From positions 186,001 through 250,000 of the forward strand of contig JANSYM010000006.1 in the NCBI GenBank assembly GCA_024742355.1: DNA of 64,000 bases. The letters are read 5' to 3'. A program made the translations under genes and the position numbers. The notes below the pieces were generated by a model that was not told the origin of the DNA, did no database searches, and worked only from the letters and a program-made list of their open reading frames with translations. This DNA comes from Hyphomonadaceae bacterium (GTDB lineage Bacteria > Pseudomonadota > Alphaproteobacteria > Caulobacterales > Hyphomonadaceae). Shown in pieces: positions 1-10,044 of this stretch; the first letter of the stretch is position 1; every line of letters begins with the position of its first letter.

Positions 1-1034
1 CCATCGCTTGTCGAGAGGATCAGTAACTGTCCGTAACTGCGAAACGGGCCCGAAAATTCGACCACGCCATCGACCGGCGCAGCGACCTGTGCGCCGCTGC
101 GTGTGAGATAGGCAATGCCCTCAGATGCGCTTCCGCCAGGCATCTTGTCGCCCCAGGCCCGGACCATGCGTCCTGCGGCTGGTGTCGCCAGAATTCCAAG
201 CGGCTGCGACACGGTCGGACGCGGCAGGCTGGCCCGTGCTGGCGGGCGTGCGCGCGGTGTCTCGGCAAATGTCAGGCGCGGTTTGAGACGCGGGGCAGAC
301 GGCGCCATGGCTTCCAGAGCGGCAATCAGCTCACGCACTGTATTGGCTTTTTCTCCAAGCGATTCAGCGCGTTGGCGTAGCTTTTCGGCATCGGCCGTCA
401 CATCCTCAAAGGCCGATCGCTTGGCCGCGGTCAGCTGCGTGATCTGCTCGCGCTTCAGTGACAAGGCGGCTTCGGCTGCGGCGAGGGATTTTTGCTCGCG
501 CAGGACCTGGCGCTCTATGCGGCGCAGGCTGGTAATCTCGTCACCGAGCGCCGTCGTGCGGGCGCGCACCTGCGGGGCAACCTCACCCATCAGGATGGCG
601 GCGCGAATGGCCTGGTTGGCATCCTGTGGCTGGGTCAACAATGCGGGTGGGCGGTGGCGTCCGGACAGCGCCAGCGAAGCCATCAATTCTTCGAGAGCAG
701 ATTCACCATCTACAAGCTGTGTCCGCGCAGACCCGAGCCGGGTGCGCAGCGAAACCAGTTTGAGTTCGGCTGACGTGGCCTGTTCCTCGCGGCGCTGGCT
801 TTCCATGGCGGCGGAAATCAGGTCGCGTTCGAGCGCTTCCAGATCGCCTGATACGACGCTGCCCGCCTGCTCCAGCGCGGAAAGCTGCTTCAACGCGTCC
901 TCGCGCTCCGCCTCCAGCGCCTGCAATTCGGCGCGTGAGACATCGCCCTCACCCAGCGCAGGTACGCCAGCAAAGCCAATAATGGCCACACAGGCGGCCA
1001 GACGGCCAAGGGAAGAAGGCTTCGCGATTCGCAT
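1..1034 (-). CDS. EnvC-like murein hydrolase activator (M23/LytM fold), C-terminal end cut by window edge
   Basis: The first 344 residues are in the window, read leftward from an ATG at 1034. They begin with a Sec-type signal peptide (about residues 1-28, ending in an ALG-type cleavage region), so the protein should be periplasmic. Residues about 30-235 are a long Glu/Lys/Arg/Leu-rich coiled coil, followed by a proline-rich linker. From about residue 290 the start of a LytM/M23 domain is visible (GDKMPGGS, then APVDGVVEFSG). This order is that of EnvC and related divisome factors, which activate cell-wall amidases rather than cut peptidoglycan themselves. The active-site part of the domain lies outside the window, so I cannot tell an active metallopeptidase from a degenerate activator. 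The gene is followed leftward beyond the edge. Confidence 0.85.
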   Translation of the reverse strand, partial: MRIAKPSSLGRLAACVAIIGFAGVPALGEGDVSRAELQALEAEREDALKQLSALEQAGSVVSGDLEALERDLISAAMESQRREEQATSAELKLVSLRTRLGSARTQLVDGESALEELMASLALSGRHRPPALLTQPQDANQAIRAAILMGEVAPQVRARTTALGDEITSLRRIERQVLREQKSLAAAEAALSLKREQITQLTAAKRSAFEDVTADAEKLRQRAESLGEKANTVRELIAALEAMAPSAPRLKPRLTFAETPRARPPARASLPRPTVSQPLGILATPAAGRMVRAWGDKMPGGSASEGIAYLTRSGAQVAAPVDGVVEFSGPFRSYGQLLILSTSD

Positions 1035-1113
1035 GGTCAAATTATGCCACGGCCAGAGTGATCAGGACATTAACGGGACCTGATCAGCTCAAATCGTCAT
1101 CAATATGGCAATG

Positions 1114-2145
1114 TTAACCGTCTTTGACAGCAATCTGGTCGGCCAAGTCGACAATCACCTTGGCCTGTTTCCAGGTCGCGTCGTCCTGCATCTTGCCGTC
1201 GAGCATGGCGACGCCAGCGCCATCCGGGATCGCTTCCAGGACACGGCGCGCGAAGGCCACCTCATCCGGATCGGGGCTGAACACTTTCTTGGCCACTTCG
1301 ATCTGGCTCGGGTGCAGCGTCCAGGTGCCGACACAGCCCATCAGGAAGGCATTGCGGAATTGCTGCTCGCAGGCTTCAAGATCGGCGATATCGCCAAACG
1401 GGCCATAGAATGGCTTGATCCCGGCCATGCCGCAGGCATCAACCATCTTGCCGACGGTGTAATGCCATGGGTCCTGCTGCGCCGCCGCACGCTGGCTGCC
1501 ATCTGCGTGAGGGTCTTCAATCACGCGATAGAAGGGATGGCCGCCGCCAACCCGCGTGGTTTTCATTTTGCGCGATGCGGCGAGATCAGCCGGGCCAAGC
1601 GAAATGCCCTGCATACGCGGCGAGGCGAGCGCAATATCCTCAACCCGGGCGACGCCCTCGGCGGTCTCCAGGATCGCGTGTAGCAGGATTGGCCGTGTCA
1701 GGCCTGCTTTCGCTTCCAATTGTGCCACGAGCTGGTCGACATAGTGAATGTCCCAGGGGCCTTCGACTTTCGGGATCATCAACACGTCAATCTGGTGGCC
1801 GGCCTTGGTCACCAACTCGGTCACATCGTCCAGGAACCAGGGCGAGTTGAGGCAATTGACCCGGCTCCACAGCCCCGTGCCTTTGGCCTGCCAGTCCAGC
1901 ATGCCCGCCATCTCAATCACGCCCGCGCGTGCCGCTTCCTTGGCATCGGCGGGGATCGCATCTTCAAGATTGCCGAGCACCACGTCGCACGTATCCGCCA
2001 TGCCCGGCACCTTGGCGCGGACCTTGTCGAGGTGCGGCGGTACGAACTGGATCATCCGCTCGACCCGCACAGGCAGGTCACGCATCGGCTCCGGGGCGCC
2101 GGCGGCTAGGGATTTGAAAAACTGGCGCGGCGCTTTTTGACTCAT
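1114..2145 (-). CDS. HpcH/HpaI-family CoA ester lyase (malyl-CoA lyase type)
   Basis: This 343-aa protein belongs to the citrate-lyase beta / L-malyl-CoA lyase superfamily, Mg2+-dependent TIM-barrel enzymes that split (S)-malyl-CoA or beta-methylmalyl-CoA into glyoxylate and acetyl- or propionyl-CoA. Visible family features are the early RMIQFVPP segment with the conserved Arg, the [12 protein letters not shown] acidic motif, a [11 protein letters not shown] metal-ligand Glu region and the HPSQIEVA motif near the C-terminus. Length is normal for malyl-CoA lyases (about 320-345). The ATG at 2145 is preceded by a GGAG ribosome-binding site. It stands alone between the EnvC-like gene and xerD, so context does not decide between malyl-CoA, methylmalyl-CoA and citramalyl-CoA as substrate. 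Confidence 0.85.
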   Translation of the reverse strand: MSQKAPRQFFKSLAAGAPEPMRDLPVRVERMIQFVPPHLDKVRAKVPGMADTCDVVLGNLEDAIPADAKEAARAGVIEMAGMLDWQAKGTGLWSRVNCLNSPWFLDDVTELVTKAGHQIDVLMIPKVEGPWDIHYVDQLVAQLEAKAGLTRPILLHAILETAEGVARVEDIALASPRMQGISLGPADLAASRKMKTTRVGGGHPFYRVIEDPHADGSQRAAAQQDPWHYTVGKMVDACGMAGIKPFYGPFGDIADLEACEQQFRNAFLMGCVGTWTLHPSQIEVAKKVFSPDPDEVAFARRVLEAIPDGAGVAMLDGKMQDDATWKQAKVIVDLADQIAVKDG

Positions 2146-2257
2146 GATCGGATCTCCGTTGCGAGGCGCAAAATAACCACCCGCCTTAGCGTGGCAATGG
2201 GGGGATCGTCGCAGGCCCTATGAGCGCGACCAAATCACAGCACTGAAGCAGGTCTGA

Positions 2258-3154
2258 TTACTGCGCCATCGGATGGCTGGTCTCGAGCAGTTCGGCCAGC
2301 TCATCAGTCAGCACATGCGTATAGATTTGCGTCGTCGCAATGTCGGCATGCCCGAGCAGGGTCTGCACACTGCGCAGGTCTGCCCCGCCCTGCAGCAGAT
2401 GCGTGGCATAGGCATGGCGCAGGGCATGGGGGTGCACGCGCGCCGGGTCGATCCCGGCCTTGTGCGCCAGGGCCTCCAGCATCTGCGCCAGACGGCGGCG
2501 GGTCAGGTGCCCCGACTTGCCGCGCGACGGGAACAGGAAATCGCCACTGCCGGTGCCATATTTGTCACCGTCCCGTGCTTCCAGCCAGTTGCGCAGCGCC
2601 AATAAAGCGGGTGCGCCGAGCGGGCACAGGCGTTCCTTGCCGCCTTTGCCGCGAATGATCATCTCGCGCGTTTCCCAAAGGCCGAGGCGTCGGCGCGGCA
2701 AGTTCCCCAAGCGCAGGCTGACCAGTTCACTGACCCGCAGCCCGGCGCCATAGAGCAGCTCCAACAAGCAGGTCATCCGCGCATCTTCGCCGCACGCCTG
2801 CAACAAGGCATCGACCTGTTCGCGCGACAGCACGTCTGGAACCTCGCGCCGGACCTTGGGCGCATCCAGCTTGGAGGTGGGATCATCCTTGCGATCGCGC
2901 TCTTCGAACAGGAACCGGAAAAAGCGTTTCAGCGAGGACAGTTTGCGCGCCTGCGTCGAGGCCGCGAGACCATCCTTGGCGAGGCTTTGCAACCAGCCGG
3001 ACAAATCGCTCGCATCGGCGCCACAGAGGCTGCCACCGAGATAGCCTGACGCGTCAAGCAGGTCTCGCCCATAGGCATCGAGCGTATTCGGCGACGCCCC
3101 ACGCTCGGCGGACATCATCTCGAGAAAGGCTTCGATACGGGCAAGATCGGACAT
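2258..3154 (-). CDS. xerD: Site-specific tyrosine recombinase XerD
   Basis: At 298 aa this is the standard length for XerC/XerD, which resolve chromosome dimers at dif near the division septum. Residues about 1-85 form the SAM-like N-terminal core-binding domain and about 110-295 the catalytic domain. The catalytic set is visible: Arg in GAGLRVSELVSL, Lys in GKGGKERL, HALR at about 243-246, His about 269 in LLGHADI and the nucleophile Tyr about 278 in TTQIYTHV. It matches XerD more than XerC by its HPHALRHAYATHLL stretch and length, though a single window cannot exclude XerC. It sits among housekeeping genes with no att-like repeats or phage genes, so it is not read as an integrase. Confidence 0.9.
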   Translation of the reverse strand: MSDLARIEAFLEMMSAERGASPNTLDAYGRDLLDASGYLGGSLCGADASDLSGWLQSLAKDGLAASTQARKLSSLKRFFRFLFEERDRKDDPTSKLDAPKVRREVPDVLSREQVDALLQACGEDARMTCLLELLYGAGLRVSELVSLRLGNLPRRRLGLWETREMIIRGKGGKERLCPLGAPALLALRNWLEARDGDKYGTGSGDFLFPSRGKSGHLTRRRLAQMLEALAHKAGIDPARVHPHALRHAYATHLLQGGADLRSVQTLLGHADIATTQIYTHVLTDELAELLETSHPMAQ

Positions 3155-3187
3155 GCGCGCCAGCCTAGCGACCAGTCCTTAACGCCA

Positions 3188-3223
3188 AACAAAAAACGGG
3201 CGCCTGGTGAGAGGCGCCCGTTT
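3188..3223 (-). terminator. Rho-independent terminator after the AGCS symporter gene
   Basis: A perfect 12-bp stem (3194-3205 with 3212-3223, core GGGCGCCT) and a 6-base loop lie just downstream of the symporter stop. Read on the minus strand the stem is followed by a T tract (about 3190-3196), the classic form of an intrinsic terminator. Confidence 0.9.
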
Positions 3224-3243
3224 GAATTGGAAGTGCGCTGTGC

Positions 3244-4746
3244 CTATTCGGCAGGCGCTGCCGCAGGTTCCTTATAAGGCTCGCCATCGGTCCCGAGCAT
3301 GACGGAATCGCCATCCTCCGTATCCGGGTCGCCATTCTTGCGGTGCATGGCCAGAACCACGCCCGACAAGGCCAGGATCGCAATCAGGTTCGGGAACGCC
3401 ATGGATGCGTTGGCGAGGTCACCAAACATCCAGACCAGTTTGACCTGCGCGATCGCGCCGACAAAGATCACACCGACCCAGATGAAGCGAATCGGGTGCG
3501 TCGCCCACTCGCCAATAAGATAGGTGATGGCCTGCTCAGCATAATAGGACCAGCCGATAATCGTGGTGAACGCGAACAGCGCCAGACAGACCGAGACGAA
3601 GATACCGCCGCCCGGGAAGGCCAGCGAGTAGGCCTCGTTCGTAATCGCCGAAGCCTGCAGGTCTGCCGCTTCCCAAATATGCGTCGTGGTGGCGCCGTCT
3701 GCGGTCATCCAGGTGCCGGTAGTCGTCAGAATCACCAGCGCCGTCATCGTACAAATGATCAGCGTATCGATGAACACACCGATCATGGCGATTTCGCCTT
3801 GCACGGTTGGGTTCTTGGTTTGCGCGGCCGCGTGAGCGATCGGCGCCGACCCCTGACCGGCTTCGTTGGAGAACAAGCCGCGGGCAATACCCGCGCGCAT
3901 GGCTGCCAGGACGAGATATCCAGTAGCGCCGCCAGCGGCTTCCTGAAGTCCGAAAGCGGATGAAATGATCAGCCACAAGGCGCCTGGAATCTGCGGCGCG
4001 TTCATTAGCAGTACAATGAAGGCGACGCCGACATAAAGTGCAGCCATGAACGGCACGACCTTACCAGCAACCGAACCGATCGACTTGATGCCGCCAATGA
4101 TGACGGCGAAGGTCAGGACACAAAGGATGAGACCAACCCCCCAGGCTGGCAACGGCACGCCGCTGGCATCCGCGCTGCGCACGACCGTCTGTGTGATCGA
4201 GTTGGCCTGGACCATGCCGCCGGTTGCCAGCGCCGAGAATATCGTCCCGATGGCAAACAGGACACCGAGCCAGATCCATTTCTTTCCAAGGCCGTTCTTG
4301 ATGTAATACATCGGGCCACCATTGATCCGGCCATACTCGTCCTTTTCACGGTACTTGATGGCCAGAGAGCTCTCCGCAAAGGCCAGTGCCATGCCGAAAA
4401 AGGCGGTGATCCACATCCAGAAAATCGCACCGGGGCCACCCAGCGTAATTGCAGTGGCAACACCGGCGAGATTACCCGTGCCGACTTGTCCTGACAGCGC
4501 GGTGGACAGCGCCTGCCATGGCGTGATCTGGTTGGGATCGCCATTGCCTTTTCGACCGGCCCAGACTTCGCTGATGGCAGGGCCAAGGCGGCGCAGCGGG
4601 CGCGCGCCCAGCCGGATCATGAAAAACAAGCCAGATCCCAAGAGAATGATGGCGATCGGGCCCATTGGGAACAGACGCTTGTCTCCCCAGTTTCCGCCCC
4701 AGATGAGGTCGCTGATCATCACGACCCAGTGTTCAAGCGCTTCCAT
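3244..4746 (-). CDS. Sodium:alanine symporter family (AGCS) transporter
   Basis: This 500-aa inner-membrane protein belongs to the alanine/glycine:cation symporter family, which imports small neutral amino acids with Na+. The family signature region is clear around residues 95-135 (ALSGQVGTGNLAGVATA, then GGPGAIFWMW), followed by the conserved INGGPMYYI segment and the later FSNEAGQGSAPIAHAAA motif. Around ten hydrophobic segments are visible, and the C-terminus ends in an acidic, probably cytoplasmic tail. It is transcribed alone, with its own strong terminator, next to an unrelated small membrane protein gene. Substrate (Ala, Gly or another) cannot be read from sequence. Confidence 0.92.
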   Translation of the reverse strand: MEALEHWVVMISDLIWGGNWGDKRLFPMGPIAIILLGSGLFFMIRLGARPLRRLGPAISEVWAGRKGNGDPNQITPWQALSTALSGQVGTGNLAGVATAITLGGPGAIFWMWITAFFGMALAFAESSLAIKYREKDEYGRINGGPMYYIKNGLGKKWIWLGVLFAIGTIFSALATGGMVQANSITQTVVRSADASGVPLPAWGVGLILCVLTFAVIIGGIKSIGSVAGKVVPFMAALYVGVAFIVLLMNAPQIPGALWLIISSAFGLQEAAGGATGYLVLAAMRAGIARGLFSNEAGQGSAPIAHAAAQTKNPTVQGEIAMIGVFIDTLIICTMTALVILTTTGTWMTADGATTTHIWEAADLQASAITNEAYSLAFPGGGIFVSVCLALFAFTTIIGWSYYAEQAITYLIGEWATHPIRFIWVGVIFVGAIAQVKLVWMFGDLANASMAFPNLIAILALSGVVLAMHRKNGDPDTEDGDSVMLGTDGEPYKEPAAAPAE

Positions 4747-4794
4747 AATGCCTCCCCGGCAAAGCTATTGTTCAATTTGCGGCACACCCTAGAA

Positions 4795-4822
4795 CAGAAA
4801 CGGGCGCTGTGAAGCGCCCGTT
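4795..4822 (-). terminator. Intrinsic terminator after the small membrane protein gene
   Basis: A perfect 10-bp stem (4799-4808 with 4813-4822, core CGGGCGCT) with a GTGA tetraloop lies about 40 bases past the stop at 4861. On the minus strand it is followed by a short, interrupted T tract. Its stem sequence resembles that of the terminator at 3194-3223. Confidence 0.75.
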
Positions 4823-4860
4823 ATCAGATTTTTGCAGATATGGCGCCAAACCGGCGCGAA

Positions 4861-5340
4861 TTAACCCACGAAGCCTTCGCCGACACCGAAGTCGCGGCGG
4901 GCCGATACAATGGTCACGACAACCCCGGCCAACACGTCCAACAGCGCCATCACGGTAAGGATGAAGAAGACTGATGTCGCAAAGTTCGGATTGAGCAGGA
5001 ACAGCATCAGGCAGACAATGAACACGATCATGGACAGCGCGTGATTCATGATCGTCGCCGTGCCGGTACTGGTGGATTTGAGGATTTCCATGAACAGGAC
5101 CGCAATTGACAGAACCAGCAGCGCGTCGCCCTTGGTCAGCACCCACTCAACCTCGCCCCCGATCATCCCGATCGAGAAGAATTTCTGGCCCAGAATGCCC
5201 ATCAGTGGCGAGGCATTTGCGGTGAGTTCGACGCCGCCATGCGTCAGCGGCACAGGGTCGCCGGTGGTGGTGAACGCGATCAGACAATAAATGCCCACCG
5301 GAATGATAAAGAGCGGAAACGCGCTTAAGATGAGCCGCAT
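4861..5340 (-). CDS. Conserved-looking four-helix membrane protein of unknown function
   Basis: The ORF could be extended upstream, but the ATG at 5340 has a good AAGGGG ribosome-binding site and begins directly with a hydrophobic helix, so the product is taken as 159 aa. Four hydrophobic segments are visible (about residues 3-25, 75-93, 103-122 and 123-145), with a polar loop between the first two. I do not recognise a named family. It has its own terminator and is divergent from the AAA ATPase gene across 165 bases, so it is probably transcribed singly. No catalytic motif is apparent. Confidence 0.75.
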   Translation of the reverse strand: MRLILSAFPLFIIPVGIYCLIAFTTTGDPVPLTHGGVELTANASPLMGILGQKFFSIGMIGGEVEWVLTKGDALLVLSIAVLFMEILKSTSTGTATIMNHALSMIVFIVCLMLFLLNPNFATSVFFILTVMALLDVLAGVVVTIVSARRDFGVGEGFVG

Positions 5341-5505
5341 AGGATTACCCCTTCTAGGCGGACCGTCGCCATTCGAGCGTCTGGCCCTTTGCTGTCTATC
5401 GTCGAGACGGGCGGCTGCAGCGGCCGGAAAGATCACTGACATACCCGTCTCCTCGCCGATCCAGTTAACCCTATTGAACCTTAATGCAAAGTGAGGAAGT
5501 GAGGC

Positions 5506-6039
5506 ATGACCTTGCCACAGAGCCGATTTTACATTCTCGCCGGACCGCCGGGTGCCGGAAAGACGACTTTGCTGCACAGCTTGTCGGGACGTCTCAACAC
5601 CGTGCCGGAGTATGCGCGGCGCGTCCTGGCGCATGAGCGAAAGACCGGTGGACGCGCGACGGGCGACCAGGACCCGGCTCTGTTTGTCGAGCGCATGCTG
5701 GACATGGCGATCTCCGACTTTGAGGCTGCCGACGGTCTCACCCTCTTCGATCGCGGCTTGCCAGACTTGCTCGCCTTTTGTGCGCATTACCGCATTCCGG
5801 ACGACGCCGTCCGCGACGCGGTTGCAACGCGGCGATACCAGACGGACGTCTTCTTTCTTCCAGCTTGGGAAGACATTTACACGACCGATGACGAGCGCAT
5901 TCTCGACTTTGCTGGCGCCCGCGCTTTTGGCGCACTGATCCGCACTGCCTATCAGCAATCAGGCTACAATCTCATCCAGGTGCCAACCGCATCGCCGCAA
6001 GCGCGCGCCGCCTTCGTAAGCGACCGGATTGCGCTTTAG
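5506..6039 (+). CDS. Small AAA-type ATPase / nucleotide kinase-like protein
   Basis: This 177-aa cytoplasmic protein starts with a P-loop at residues 13-21 (GPPGAGKTT), a LFDRGLPD segment near residue 80 that looks like a Walker B or lid region, and an Arg-rich middle. This arrangement fits the stand-alone AAA_28-type ATPases, small P-loop proteins of largely unknown substrate that resemble nucleotide kinases. A GAGG ribosome-binding site precedes the ATG. The gene converges on the neighbouring glycosyltransferase gene with a 4-base overlap of the stop codons. Function beyond NTP binding cannot be inferred. Confidence 0.78.
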   Translation: MTLPQSRFYILAGPPGAGKTTLLHSLSGRLNTVPEYARRVLAHERKTGGRATGDQDPALFVERMLDMAISDFEAADGLTLFDRGLPDLLAFCAHYRIPDDAVRDAVATRRYQTDVFFLPAWEDIYTTDDERILDFAGARAFGALIRTAYQQSGYNLIQVPTASPQARAAFVSDRIAL

Positions 6040-6767
6040 ATCTCGTCGGCACCACCCGGATTGCGGCGGCGGCGGATCAGCCACACCACGCCGCGCAGGT
6101 CTGATACGGCATGCGCCAGACGGCCGAAATTCGTGTACTTGGATTTACCGGCGCTGCGCTCGCGGTGATTGACGTTCAGGAACTCAACTTTCAACCCTTC
6201 CGCATTCATCAGAGCCGGCATGTAGCGGTGCATATGATCGAAATAGGGAAGCGCCAGGAACACGTCGCGCTTCATCACCTTGATGCCGCAGCCGCTATCA
6301 TCACAATCGTCGCGCAGCAGGCGTTTGCGGAAGGCATTGGCGAAACTTGAGCCAAATTTCTTCCAGGCTGAATCCTTGCGGCTGGCGCGGCGCCCCATGA
6401 CCATGGCGAGGTCTTCCGGTGCGTCGGCCCGGGTCAGGCTGCGATACAGCGCTGGCAGATCGGCAGGATCGTTCTGTCCATCGCCGTCCAGCGTCCCGAT
6501 AATTGGCGCGCGGGCATGCTGGATCGCCGTGCGCAGGGCGCGTGATTGCCCGGCATTGTTGCGATGCGAGAGCACGCGCAGCTGCGGATATGTGGCCTTG
6601 AGGCCCGCCAGCACGGCGCGCGTATCGTCAGTGGAGGCATCATCGGTAATGACCATTTCAAACGCCCGCCCCTCGAGCGCTGCAGCGATCTCCGAGATCA
6701 ATTGCTCAGCGTTGCCCGCTTCATTGTGCATCGGCACGCAGATCGAGAATTCAGGCGTCTGGGTCAA
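6036..6767 (-). CDS. GT2 glycosyltransferase, polyprenyl-phosphate sugar transferase type
   Basis: This 243-aa protein has the GT-A fold of family 2: CVPMHNEAGN at residues 10-19, DDASTDDT near residue 42 and a metal-binding DGDGQNDP near residue 95. The late RSAGKSKYTNFGR segment is typical of dolichyl/undecaprenyl-phosphate mannose or glucose synthases. Unlike many of these it lacks C-terminal transmembrane helices and ends in a short basic tail. The start is a TTG at 6767 with GGAG eight bases upstream, as no ATG is available nearby. It is isolated from the polysaccharide locus further right, so it may serve lipid or protein glycosylation. Donor sugar is not deducible. Confidence 0.85.
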   Translation of the reverse strand: MTQTPEFSICVPMHNEAGNAEQLISEIAAALEGRAFEMVITDDASTDDTRAVLAGLKATYPQLRVLSHRNNAGQSRALRTAIQHARAPIIGTLDGDGQNDPADLPALYRSLTRADAPEDLAMVMGRRASRKDSAWKKFGSSFANAFRKRLLRDDCDDSGCGIKVMKRDVFLALPYFDHMHRYMPALMNAEGLKVEFLNVNHRERSAGKSKYTNFGRLAHAVSDLRGVVWLIRRRRNPGGADEI

Positions 6768-6856
6768 AGGCTCTACTCCACAAAAAGCGGGACCGCCTGC
6801 CTTTAGTTGAAAACGCGCAATTGCGAAACCTCAAGACTGACGACAAGAGTGTAAGC

Positions 6857-9292
6857 ATGGACGCTTTGCCGATCGAATCCCTACTGCCGAAGATTGCAGA
6901 AACGCTGCAGACGCATGCACGGCTCATCCTCGGAGCGCCCCCGGGCGCCGGCAAAACCACGCGTGTGCCGCTTGCTTTGGCCGGTCTGATCGACGGCTTC
7001 GAGGCCTTTCCCGGCAAGATTGTCATGCTCGAGCCGCGCCGGATCGCGGCGCGCATGGCCGCCACGCGGATGGCGCAGACCCTCGGTGAGCGCCTCGGCC
7101 AACGCATCGGCCTGTCGACGCGTGTCGATCGGCAGGTCTCCACGGACACTGTGGTCGAAGTCATCACCGATGGCCTGTTCACCCGCCGCCTGCTCAGCGA
7201 TCCGGAACTGACCGGCATCAGCGTTGTCATCTTCGACGAAATCCATGAGCGCAGCCTGAGCGCCGATCTCGGCCTGACGCTGGCGCAGGAAGCCCAGGGC
7301 GCCTTGCGCGATGACCTGCATCTGTTCGCCATGTCAGCGACCCTGGACACTGAGACCATGGCCCGCCAGCTTGATGCGCCAGTTATTGCCAGCGAGGGTC
7401 GCCAATATCCGGTGGACACCCGCTATCTCGGCCGCAACCGAGATCGGCTGGAAGACCAGATGGCGCGGGCGATTGAGCGGGCCGTGCGCGAGACGGACGG
7501 GTCCGTCCTCGCCTTCCTGCCTGGAGCTGGCGAAATCCGCCGCACCGCCGAGCGCTTGTCCCTGCCCCTCGGCGTTCTGATCGCGCCGCTATTTGGCGCG
7601 CTCAGCCCGAAAGAACAGGACGCCGCAATCCGCCCCAGCGCTGACGGTCAGCGCAAAGTCGTGCTCGCCACCGACATTGCCGAAAGCGCGCTGACCATTG
7701 ATGGCGTCTCGGTCGTGGTCGATAGCGGCTATGCCCGCGTGCCGCGCTATGTCCCGGGCGGGCTGTCGACCGAGCTGCAGACCGTGCGGGCCGCGAAAGC
7801 CAATGTCGACCAGCGCCGCGGCCGCGCCGGACGGCTTGGCCCAGGCATTTGCTATCGCCTGTGGGACGAGGCCGAGACGCGCGGCCTGACCCCGGCCCCG
7901 GAGCCTGAAATCCAGAATGCCGATCTGTCCGGCCTGATGCTGACCCTCGCCGATTGGGGCGAGACAGAGCCGGAGCGGCTGAACTGGCTGACGCCGCCGC
8001 CAAAAGGCCGTCTTGCCGCAGCCCGGAGGGACCTGCACGGGCTCGGCGCGATCACCGAAGCCGGCGCACTGACGCCAAAAGGCCGGCACATGTCGCGCCT
8101 GCCGCTGGCGCCGCGCCTGGCTGCGCTGATCGTTGGCGCTGACACGGCGGGCGAGAAAGCCCGCGCCGCTCAGATCGCCGCATTGATCAGCGAGCGCGGC
8201 ATGGGCGGCCAGAGCGCTGACCTCGCCGAACGACTGGCGCGGTTCCAAACGGACTCCAGCCCGCGGGCGAAGAAGCTGAAAGCGCAGGCCGCGCGCTGGG
8301 GCGGGTCTGGATCGGCCTCGGGCGATGCCGCAAGCCTGCTCGCAAAAGGCTGGCCGGACATGATTGCCCGGCGCCGCAGTCCGGGCAGCACCCAATACCT
8401 GCTCGCCAATGGCCGTGGCGGCCAGGTCGATGAGACCTCCCCGCTGGCCAAATCGGATTGGCTGGTCGTGGCGGATATGGCGGGCAGCGCAAAATCGGCT
8501 CGGATCACGCTGGCCGCCGCGATCGACGAAGCCACAGCCACGCGTCACGGGCGGCTCGAGACCCGCGACGAGGCGGAATTTGACCCGTCAAAAGGCACGT
8601 TCAAGGCGCGGCGGGTGTCCGCGCTTGGCGCGATCATCCTGTCAGAGCAGCCTTTGCCCAAGCCGTCTCACGAAGCGGCCCGGACAGCGTTTCTGAAACA
8701 CCTCGAGTCTGATGGCTTTGGTCCGACCGGCCTTGATCGCCCGGTGCAGGAAATGTGCGCCCGGCTGGCCGCCCTGAACGATGCGTACGGCGATCCCTGG
8801 CCGATTTGGTCGGTCGAGGCCTTGCAGGCGGAAGTGTTGGACTGGCTCGGCCCGGCGCTCGGCAATCATTCGTTTACCATGCCGAAGCCCGCCACGCTTG
8901 CGGATGCGCTGAAAGCGCGGCTCGAATGGCCCCTGCCGCGCGACCTCGACAGCAAAGCGCCGCGCCGGATCAAACTGCCTGCTGGGCGCGAGGCGCCCAT
9001 CGACTGGCTCAGCGATCGTGCGCCCCTGATCGAGTGTAAGGCGCAGGAATTGTACGGCTCGACCCGGCATCTGTTCGTGGCCGACGGGCGCATTCCGGTG
9101 ACGCTGCAAATCCTGTCACCAGGCGGCAAGCCGGTGGCAACGACGCAGGACCTGCCCGGCTTCTGGGCTGGCGGCTATCGCGACATGGCGAAAGACATGC
9201 GTGGACGCTATCCCAAACATGACTGGCCGGACGATCCGGCTGCCGCAAAACCGCATGCCGGCATGACCAAGGCGCGCCTGGCGAAAGGCTAG
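6857..9292 (+). CDS. hrpB: ATP-dependent RNA helicase HrpB
   Basis: The 811-aa product matches HrpB (DEAH-box family) in length and layout. The P-loop [10 protein letters not shown] is near residue 27, the DEIH box near 127, SAT near 168 and the motif VI arginines in [11 protein letters not shown] near residue 320. A helicase-associated domain follows, then the HrpB-specific C-terminal region ([14 protein letters not shown] to the [11 protein letters not shown] end motif). An earlier ATG at 6821 is in frame, but the one at 6857 gives the usual HrpB N-terminus (short helix followed at once by the P-loop). Its cellular role is poorly defined in bacteria. It is convergent with the pseudouridine synthase gene with a 4-base overlap. 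Confidence 0.93.
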   Translation: MDALPIESLLPKIAETLQTHARLILGAPPGAGKTTRVPLALAGLIDGFEAFPGKIVMLEPRRIAARMAATRMAQTLGERLGQRIGLSTRVDRQVSTDTVVEVITDGLFTRRLLSDPELTGISVVIFDEIHERSLSADLGLTLAQEAQGALRDDLHLFAMSATLDTETMARQLDAPVIASEGRQYPVDTRYLGRNRDRLEDQMARAIERAVRETDGSVLAFLPGAGEIRRTAERLSLPLGVLIAPLFGALSPKEQDAAIRPSADGQRKVVLATDIAESALTIDGVSVVVDSGYARVPRYVPGGLSTELQTVRAAKANVDQRRGRAGRLGPGICYRLWDEAETRGLTPAPEPEIQNADLSGLMLTLADWGETEPERLNWLTPPPKGRLAAARRDLHGLGAITEAGALTPKGRHMSRLPLAPRLAALIVGADTAGEKARAAQIAALISERGMGGQSADLAERLARFQTDSSPRAKKLKAQAARWGGSGSASGDAASLLAKGWPDMIARRRSPGSTQYLLANGRGGQVDETSPLAKSDWLVVADMAGSAKSARITLAAAIDEATATRHGRLETRDEAEFDPSKGTFKARRVSALGAIILSEQPLPKPSHEAARTAFLKHLESDGFGPTGLDRPVQEMCARLAALNDAYGDPWPIWSVEALQAEVLDWLGPALGNHSFTMPKPATLADALKARLEWPLPRDLDSKAPRRIKLPAGREAPIDWLSDRAPLIECKAQELYGSTRHLFVADGRIPVTLQILSPGGKPVATTQDLPGFWAGGYRDMAKDMRGRYPKHDWPDDPAAAKPHAGMTKARLAKG

Positions 9293-9837
9293 GCGTCGCG
9301 CCAGGCGCCGGTTTCGAGCCCGTCCAGTGTCCAGTTGCCAACCGCGTACCGAATGAGCCGGAGGGTCGGATGGCCGACCTCGGCGGTCATCCGGCGGACC
9401 TGGCGATTGCGTCCCTCGGTGATGGTTAGCTCCAGCCAGCAATCAGGGATCGATTTGCGGACACGGATAGGCGGCGTGCGGGGCCACAGGCCTGGCGGCT
9501 CGTCGATGAGGCGCGCTTTGGCCGGGGCGGTCACGCCATCCTTCATCGAAATCCCCTCCCGCAAGGCGCGCAGGGCTGCCTCGTCCGGGAGGCCTTCAAC
9601 CTGGGCCCAATAGGTCTTGGGGGTCTTGTGTTTCGGATTGGAGATTTGCGCCTGCAACCGCCCATTATCGGTGAGCACCATCAGGCCTTCACTGTCGCGA
9701 TCGAGCCGCCCGGCCGGATAGACCTTTGGCACGTCCAGATAGTCCGACAGTGTCTCGCGCTCGGTCTCGCCCAATCCGCGGTCTGTAAACTGCGAAAGCA
9801 CGTTAAATGGCTTGTTGAAGAGGACAATTCGAGTCAT
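9289..9837 (-). CDS. RsuA/RluE-family pseudouridine synthase
   Basis: This 182-aa enzyme converts uridine to pseudouridine in rRNA. The catalytic motif [14 protein letters not shown] lies near residue 45, with the Asp as nucleophile, and the later GRNRQVRRM motif is typical of the RsuA/RluB/E/F subgroup. There is no N-terminal S4 domain, and the short length fits RluE (23S position 2457 in E. coli), although site specificity is inference. The longer in-frame start at 9876 would add residues that no family member needs, so the ATG at 9837, which gives [11 protein letters not shown], is preferred. Confidence 0.88.
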   Translation of the reverse strand: MTRIVLFNKPFNVLSQFTDRGLGETERETLSDYLDVPKVYPAGRLDRDSEGLMVLTDNGRLQAQISNPKHKTPKTYWAQVEGLPDEAALRALREGISMKDGVTAPAKARLIDEPPGLWPRTPPIRVRKSIPDCWLELTITEGRNRQVRRMTAEVGHPTLRLIRYAVGNWTLDGLETGAWRDA

Positions 9838-9977
9838 TTTTTCGTGAATAGCGGAGTCAAATTTCAGGTCCAGCAATTTCGCGGATTTTGCCGTATTTAT
9901 TACAGTTCCGGCAGGTAATTAATCCGACCTTAGCGCTTTTTTAATCCGTGTAGATGCATAAAAATTGTCCGAAAACG

Positions 9978-10005
9978 TTGTTTAAACCAAAATCGCTGAT
10001 ACTAT
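9978..10005 (+). promoter_or_regulatory. Candidate sigma-70-type promoter for the small ORF at 10045
   Basis: TTGTTT (9978-9983) and TACTAT (10000-10005) are 16 bases apart in an AT-rich 200-base gap that otherwise holds no gene. The spacing and position, 40 bases before a strong ribosome-binding site, fit a housekeeping promoter. This rests on pattern only. Confidence 0.45.
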
Positions 10006-10044
10006 ATCGGTTCAACAGTAGCATAAGCGCGAAAGGAGATAGAT

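Noticed and set aside
2258-3154. Tyrosine recombinase as a phage or island integrase
   Set aside because: Length and motifs fit XerD, and no attachment-site repeats, tRNA gene or phage genes lie nearby.
4861-5958. 365-codon version of the small membrane protein
   Set aside because: The upstream extension overlaps the divergent AAA ATPase gene, whereas the ATG at 5340 has a good ribosome-binding site.
7589-8548. 319-codon minus-strand ORF inside hrpB
   Set aside because: Antisense to conserved helicase motifs; no independent start signals.
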